Origin: Actinomycetota bacterium
GTDB lineage: Bacteria; Acidobacteriota; Blastocatellia; Chloracidobacteriales; Chloracidobacteriaceae
Assembly: GCA_013298335.1 (NCBI GenBank)
Contig: JAAFHI010000120.1
Span: forward strand, 1 to 7,807
Reading direction: 5' to 3'
DNA length: 7,807 nt
Positions 4,505-7,807 of the stretch are shown here, piece by piece. Below the pieces are notes generated by a model that saw only the letters and a program-made list of their open reading frames with translations, did not search any database and was not told the DNA's origin. The number at the start of each line of letters is the position of its first letter. Within the stretch, counting starts at the first letter, position 1. Position numbers and translations under genes: made by a program.

Positions 4505-5923
4505 ATGGAGAACCAAGTTTCCCCGGAGACGGGGACGCCCGGTCGTACCCCGCTCGCGAGCGTTCGGGCCTGGGGTATCGTCGTCGCGATTCTGTTCGCC
4601 GCCGCCGCGCTTTCCCTCGCGGCGGTCAGTCGCAAAGCCGCCGGTTCGGCGATACCTGCAAAATCCCCCGATCCTTCCGCCGGAGCCGAAAAGCCATCGG
4701 CCCCGAAAACCGAGGCGGTCACGCTTGAACCCGAAGTGATCGCCTCGGCGGGCATCGTCACCGAAACCGTTTCCCAGCAATCTTTTGCCGACGGCTCGCG
4801 GGTTTCCGCCACCGTCGAACCCAACCGGCAGACGCTTCAGCTCGTGACGCCGCTCGTTTCCGGGCGGGTCGAAAAAGTGTTTGTCGCGCCGGGCGACCGG
4901 GTCCGCGCCGGGCAGCCGCTGGCGCTTCTTTCGAGCCCCGACATCGCCGAACTTCACGCCCGGCTGCACGACGCCGAAACCCGGCGCGACATCGCCGAGC
5001 GCAACCTCCGCCGGGTCGAGCAGACCGAGAGTCGGGTCGCCCTCACGCAGGCGCGCGCGAAGCTCGATCAGGCCGACGCGGTGCTGAAACGGATGACCCG
5101 GCTGCACGGCGAAGGCATCGTTTCGAAGCAGGAACTTCAGGACGCGGAAACGTCCCGCGCGACCGCCAGGGCCGAGTTCGACTACCAGAGCGCGGTCGTC
5201 GTCGGTCGCGAACTTCAGGAAGCCCGGGCGGCGTTCGAAACGGCGGGCGTCGAGGTGCGGCACATCCGCGACAAGCTCCGGTCGTACGGCGCGGACACCC
5301 CGACGCAGGGGCATTCGGACGCGGGAAGAAGTACGTCGTTTCTGACCGTGACCGCCCCGATGGCGGGCGTCATCATCGAACGTGAGGTCAACATCGGGGC
5401 CGTCGCGCAGGTCGGCGATCATCTTTTCTCGATTGCGAATCCGGCGACCGTCTGGGTTATCGCCGCCGTTCCGGAAAGCCGGATGAACGGCATCCGCGTC
5501 GGCACCCCGGTCGAGGTCCGGGGGGCGGCGCTCGGCGACACGGTTTTGAAGGGTCGGGTCGGGTTCATCGAAAACCGGCTCAATACCGATACCCGGACGG
5601 CGCGGGTCCGCGTCGAGGTCGGGAATCCCGGCGAGCGGCTGAAAGAGGGCATGTTCGTCGAAGCGGCGTTCGCGGATGGCGCGGGCGCGGCGGTGCTGCC
5701 GGTCGTGCCGAACGAGGCGGTTCAGCGGGTCGGCGACCGGACGTTCCTGTTCGTTCCGGGGGCCGAGCCGAACAGCTTCGAGGTGCGCGACATCCGCGTC
5801 GGCGACGCCCGGCAGGGAATGGTCCCGGTCCTTGAAGGGGTGAAGGCCGGGGAACGGTTCGTGGCGAAGGGCGGGTTTGCCCTCAAAACGCAACTGCTCA
5901 AGAGCCGACTGGAGGAGGACTGA
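4505..5923 (+). CDS. czcB: RND heavy-metal efflux periplasmic adaptor subunit, CzcB/CusB family
   Basis: The product is 472 aa from ATG 4505. It is the membrane-fusion protein that links an inner-membrane RND pump to an outer-membrane channel. Residues 22-41 (AWGIVVAILFAAAALSLAAV) form an N-terminal membrane anchor, followed by an Ala/Pro/Ser-rich linker. The first half of the lipoyl (barrel-sandwich) domain is at about 117-151 (SGRVEKVFVAPGDRVRAGQPL). A long coiled-coil hairpin spans about 152-260 (heptads such as RLHDAETRRDIAERNLRRVE). The second lipoyl half is at about 280-320 (TVTAPMAGVIIEREVNIG). The beta-barrel includes RLNTDTRTARVRVEV and GERLKEGMFVEAAF, hallmarks of the family. No Met-rich or His-rich metal-binding N-terminus is present, which argues against a CusB-type copper protein. 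Its stop is 5 bp before the pump gene, so the two are translationally close and surely co-transcribed. The metal specificity is inferred. Confidence 0.95.
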   Translation: MENQVSPETGTPGRTPLASVRAWGIVVAILFAAAALSLAAVSRKAAGSAIPAKSPDPSAGAEKPSAPKTEAVTLEPEVIASAGIVTETVSQQSFADGSRVSATVEPNRQTLQLVTPLVSGRVEKVFVAPGDRVRAGQPLALLSSPDIAELHARLHDAETRRDIAERNLRRVEQTESRVALTQARAKLDQADAVLKRMTRLHGEGIVSKQELQDAETSRATARAEFDYQSAVVVGRELQEARAAFETAGVEVRHIRDKLRSYGADTPTQGHSDAGRSTSFLTVTAPMAGVIIEREVNIGAVAQVGDHLFSIANPATVWVIAAVPESRMNGIRVGTPVEVRGAALGDTVLKGRVGFIENRLNTDTRTARVRVEVGNPGERLKEGMFVEAAFADGAGAAVLPVVPNEAVQRVGDRTFLFVPGAEPNSFEVRDIRVGDARQGMVPVLEGVKAGERFVAKGGFALKTQLLKSRLEED

Positions 5924-5928
5924 CCCAT

Positions 5929-7807
5929 ATGATTGATGCCGTCATCCGTTTTTCGGTCGCTCACCGGCTGCTCGTCCTGCTGTTGCTGCTGGTTCTCGTC
6001 GGCGCGGGGCTTTACGGTTTCCAGCGCCTCCCCATCGACGCCGTGCCGGACGTCACCAACAACCAGGTCCAGATTCTCACCGCCGCGCCCGCGCTCACAC
6101 CGCTCGAAGTCGAGCGCCAGATTACGTTCCCGATTGAAACTGCGCTCTCGGGTCTGCCCGGCGTCGAGGAGACCCGTTCGCTGTCGAAATTCGGGCTGTC
6201 GGCGGTGACGGTCGTCTTCACCGAGGAAACCGACATCTACTTCGCGCGGCAACTCGTTTTCGAGCGCCTCGCCGCGGCTCGCGAGCAGATTCCGCCGGGC
6301 GTCGGTCCGCCGGTGATGGGGCCGGTTTCGACCGGGCTGGGGGAAATCTACCAGTATGAACTGCGCGCCCGGCCCGACGCGAAGCAGGACGCCATGTCGT
6401 TGCGGACGATTCAGGACTGGATCGTCCGGCGGCAGTTGCTCGGCACGCCGGGCGTCGCCGACGTGAACAGTTACGGCGGGTTCGCGAAGCAGTATCAGGT
6501 CCGGGTCGATCCGGTGAAGTTGCAGTCCTACGGCGTGACCCTGCGGGACGTTTTCGACGCCGTCGCCCGCAACAACGCCAACGTCGGCGGGGCCGCGATC
6601 ACCCATTCGAGCGAGCAGTATCTTTTACGTGGTGTCGGACTGGTCGAAACACCCGACGACATCGCCCGCGTGGTCATCAAGACCGGACGCGACGGCGTGC
6701 CGGTGTCGGTGCGGGACGTGGCCGAGATTACCTTTGCGTCGGCGGTCCGGCAGGGCGCGGTCACGGCGGACGGTACCGGCGAAACCGTCTGCGGCATCGC
6801 GATGATGCTCAAGGGGGCCAACGCGCGGACGACGACGATCGCCGTCAGGACCCGACTGGCCGAAATTTCGAAGTCGCTGCCGCCGGGCGTCGAAATCGTG
6901 CCGTTCTATGACCGGTCGGAACTCGTCGAGCGGACCATCCGCACGGTTGGAACCAACCTCGTCGAAGGCGCGCTGATCGTGATTTTCGTGCTGGTGCTGC
7001 TGCTCGGAAACTGGCGCGGCGCGCTGCTCGTGGCGACGGTGATTCCGCTCTCGATGCTCGTCGCCGTCATCGGAATGAACGCGCTCCACCTTTCCGGAAA
7101 CCTGATGAGCCTCGGCGCCATCGACTTCGGCCTGATCGTGGACGGCGCGGTGATTCTGGTCGAAAACACCATCCGGCGTGTCGCCGACGTCCAGTACCGG
7201 CTCGGACGGCGACTGACCGATGCCGAACTGCGCGAAACCGTCGTGAGCGCCTCGGTCGAGGTCCGGCGGGCGACCATGTTCGGCGAACTCATCATCGCGC
7301 TCGTCTATCTGCCGCTGCTCAGTCTGCGCGGTATCGAGGGAAAAATGTTCGCCCCGATGGCGCTCACGGTCATGTGCGCGCTGGCGGGCGCGATGGTGCT
7401 TTCGCTGACCTACGTGCCGGCGATGCTCACGTTTGCGTTGCGCGGAAAGGTATCCGAACGGGAATCGCCGCTCATCGTGTGGGCCAAAGAACTCTACGAC
7501 CCGTCGCTTGCCTTCGTCATCCGTTGGCGGCATCAGTCGCTCGCGCTGGCGGTCGGCGCGGTCATCATCGCCGCCGCCGTTTTCCCCATGCTGGGGGCGG
7601 AATTTCTTCCGCGGCTCGACGAAGGTGCGCTGGCGGTCCAGATCCAGCGGTTGCCGAGCATTTCGGTTGCCGAATCGGTCCGGATTTCAACGAAAGTCGA
7701 ACAGGTCCTGCTCGAATTCCCGGAAGTCGCGAAGGTCGTCACCAAAAACGGCAGCGCCGAGATCGCGACCGATCCGATGGGAATCGAGGCGGGCGACATG
7801 TACATCG
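5929..7807 (+). CDS. czcA: RND heavy-metal efflux pump, inner-membrane CzcA family, C-terminus cut by window edge
   Basis: The first 626 residues of a protein normally about 1,030-1,060 aa are present. This proton-driven pump exports divalent metal ions from the periplasm or cytoplasm through the adaptor. TM1 spans about 11-31, then the first periplasmic porter loop (LPIDAVPDVTNNQVQILT, PALTPLEVERQITFPIE, and the LGTPGVADVNSYGGF region). TM2-TM4 lie at about 345-415, TM5-TM6 at about 448-504 and TM7 at about 536-555, followed by FLPRLDEGALAVQIQRLP, a family hallmark. TM4 carries DFGLIVDGAVILVEN with D399, D405 and E412, the proton-relay residues and the pattern of divalent-cation (Zn/Co/Cd, Ni) pumps rather than Cu/Ag ones, which have A in place of the first D. 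The start is chosen because ATG 5929 gives the standard N-terminus and follows GGAGGAGG (5911-5918) by 10 nt. Family is certain; the exact metal is not. Confidence 0.96.
   Translation, partial: MIDAVIRFSVAHRLLVLLLLLVLVGAGLYGFQRLPIDAVPDVTNNQVQILTAAPALTPLEVERQITFPIETALSGLPGVEETRSLSKFGLSAVTVVFTEETDIYFARQLVFERLAAAREQIPPGVGPPVMGPVSTGLGEIYQYELRARPDAKQDAMSLRTIQDWIVRRQLLGTPGVADVNSYGGFAKQYQVRVDPVKLQSYGVTLRDVFDAVARNNANVGGAAITHSSEQYLLRGVGLVETPDDIARVVIKTGRDGVPVSVRDVAEITFASAVRQGAVTADGTGETVCGIAMMLKGANARTTTIAVRTRLAEISKSLPPGVEIVPFYDRSELVERTIRTVGTNLVEGALIVIFVLVLLLGNWRGALLVATVIPLSMLVAVIGMNALHLSGNLMSLGAIDFGLIVDGAVILVENTIRRVADVQYRLGRRLTDAELRETVVSASVEVRRATMFGELIIALVYLPLLSLRGIEGKMFAPMALTVMCALAGAMVLSLTYVPAMLTFALRGKVSERESPLIVWAKELYDPSLAFVIRWRHQSLALAVGAVIIAAAVFPMLGAEFLPRLDEGALAVQIQRLPSISVAESVRISTKVEQVLLEFPEVAKVVTKNGSAEIATDPMGIEAGDMYI

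Noticed and set aside
4385..5893. 502-codon antisense frame opposite the adaptor gene
   Set aside because: The plus-strand adaptor is unmistakable; this frame is Arg/Asp/Gly-rich with no domains.
5722..7533. Two long antisense frames (5722-6606 and 6625-7533) opposite the RND pump
   Set aside because: They are Arg/Asp/His/Glu-rich shadows of the pump's codon pattern without recognisable features.

Overview
The window is high-GC bacterial DNA with four complete genes and two that run off the ends. An RND-type heavy-metal efflux system together with signal-peptide proteins points to a Gram-negative (diderm) bacterium. The G+C-rich coding style and the structured intergenic repeats would suit a planctomycete-like or other environmental lineage, but nothing here fixes the phylum and I hold that guess weakly.

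Left part, minus strand (1-2690). A TetR-family repressor gene (2075-2650) is followed 54 bp downstream by a molybdopterin (bis-MGD) [4Fe-4S] oxidoreductase gene (2020 down to the left edge, C-terminus missing). The two genes probably form one transcript. A perfect 14-bp-arm palindrome (2654-2683) sits directly against the repressor's start codon and covers its only plausible promoter. The simplest reading is an autoregulated redox-enzyme operon, with a repressor mRNA that may be leaderless.

Middle, minus strand (2688-3661). One gene encodes a secreted protein of unknown function (2846-3607): signal peptide, then a very Lys/Arg/His-rich segment, then an acidic half and a Pro/Gln/Lys tail. It has a good Shine-Dalgarno sequence and a sigma54-like promoter candidate. 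Downstream come short repeats and an intrinsic terminator (2688-2718), which ends only a few bases from the TetR operator.

Intergenic 3608-4017. This divergent promoter region holds a very AT-rich island (about 3701-3760) and a 126-bp nested inverted repeat (3810-3935), in which two CCTATGGC-loop-GCCATAGG hairpins are themselves mirrored inside longer GAGCCTCCGGAGG-type arms. It looks like a palindromic, cruciform-capable repeat or MITE-like element.

Right part, plus strand (4018-7807). A small membrane-anchored or exported His/Cys-containing protein (4018-4419) is followed by a CzcB-type periplasmic adaptor (4505-5923) and a CzcA-type inner-membrane RND pump (5929 to the right edge, truncated). 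The pump's TM4 motif (D399, D405, E412) is the kind found in divalent-cation exporters (Zn/Co/Cd/Ni) rather than Cu/Ag exporters. No outer-membrane factor (CzcC) precedes the adaptor; it may lie downstream of the window or elsewhere.

Most of the window is ordinary. The observations most worth a second look are the nested palindromic element, the TetR operator and leaderless arrangement, the molybdoenzyme without a Cys/Sec at the usual metal-ligand position, and the two unrecognised exported proteins.
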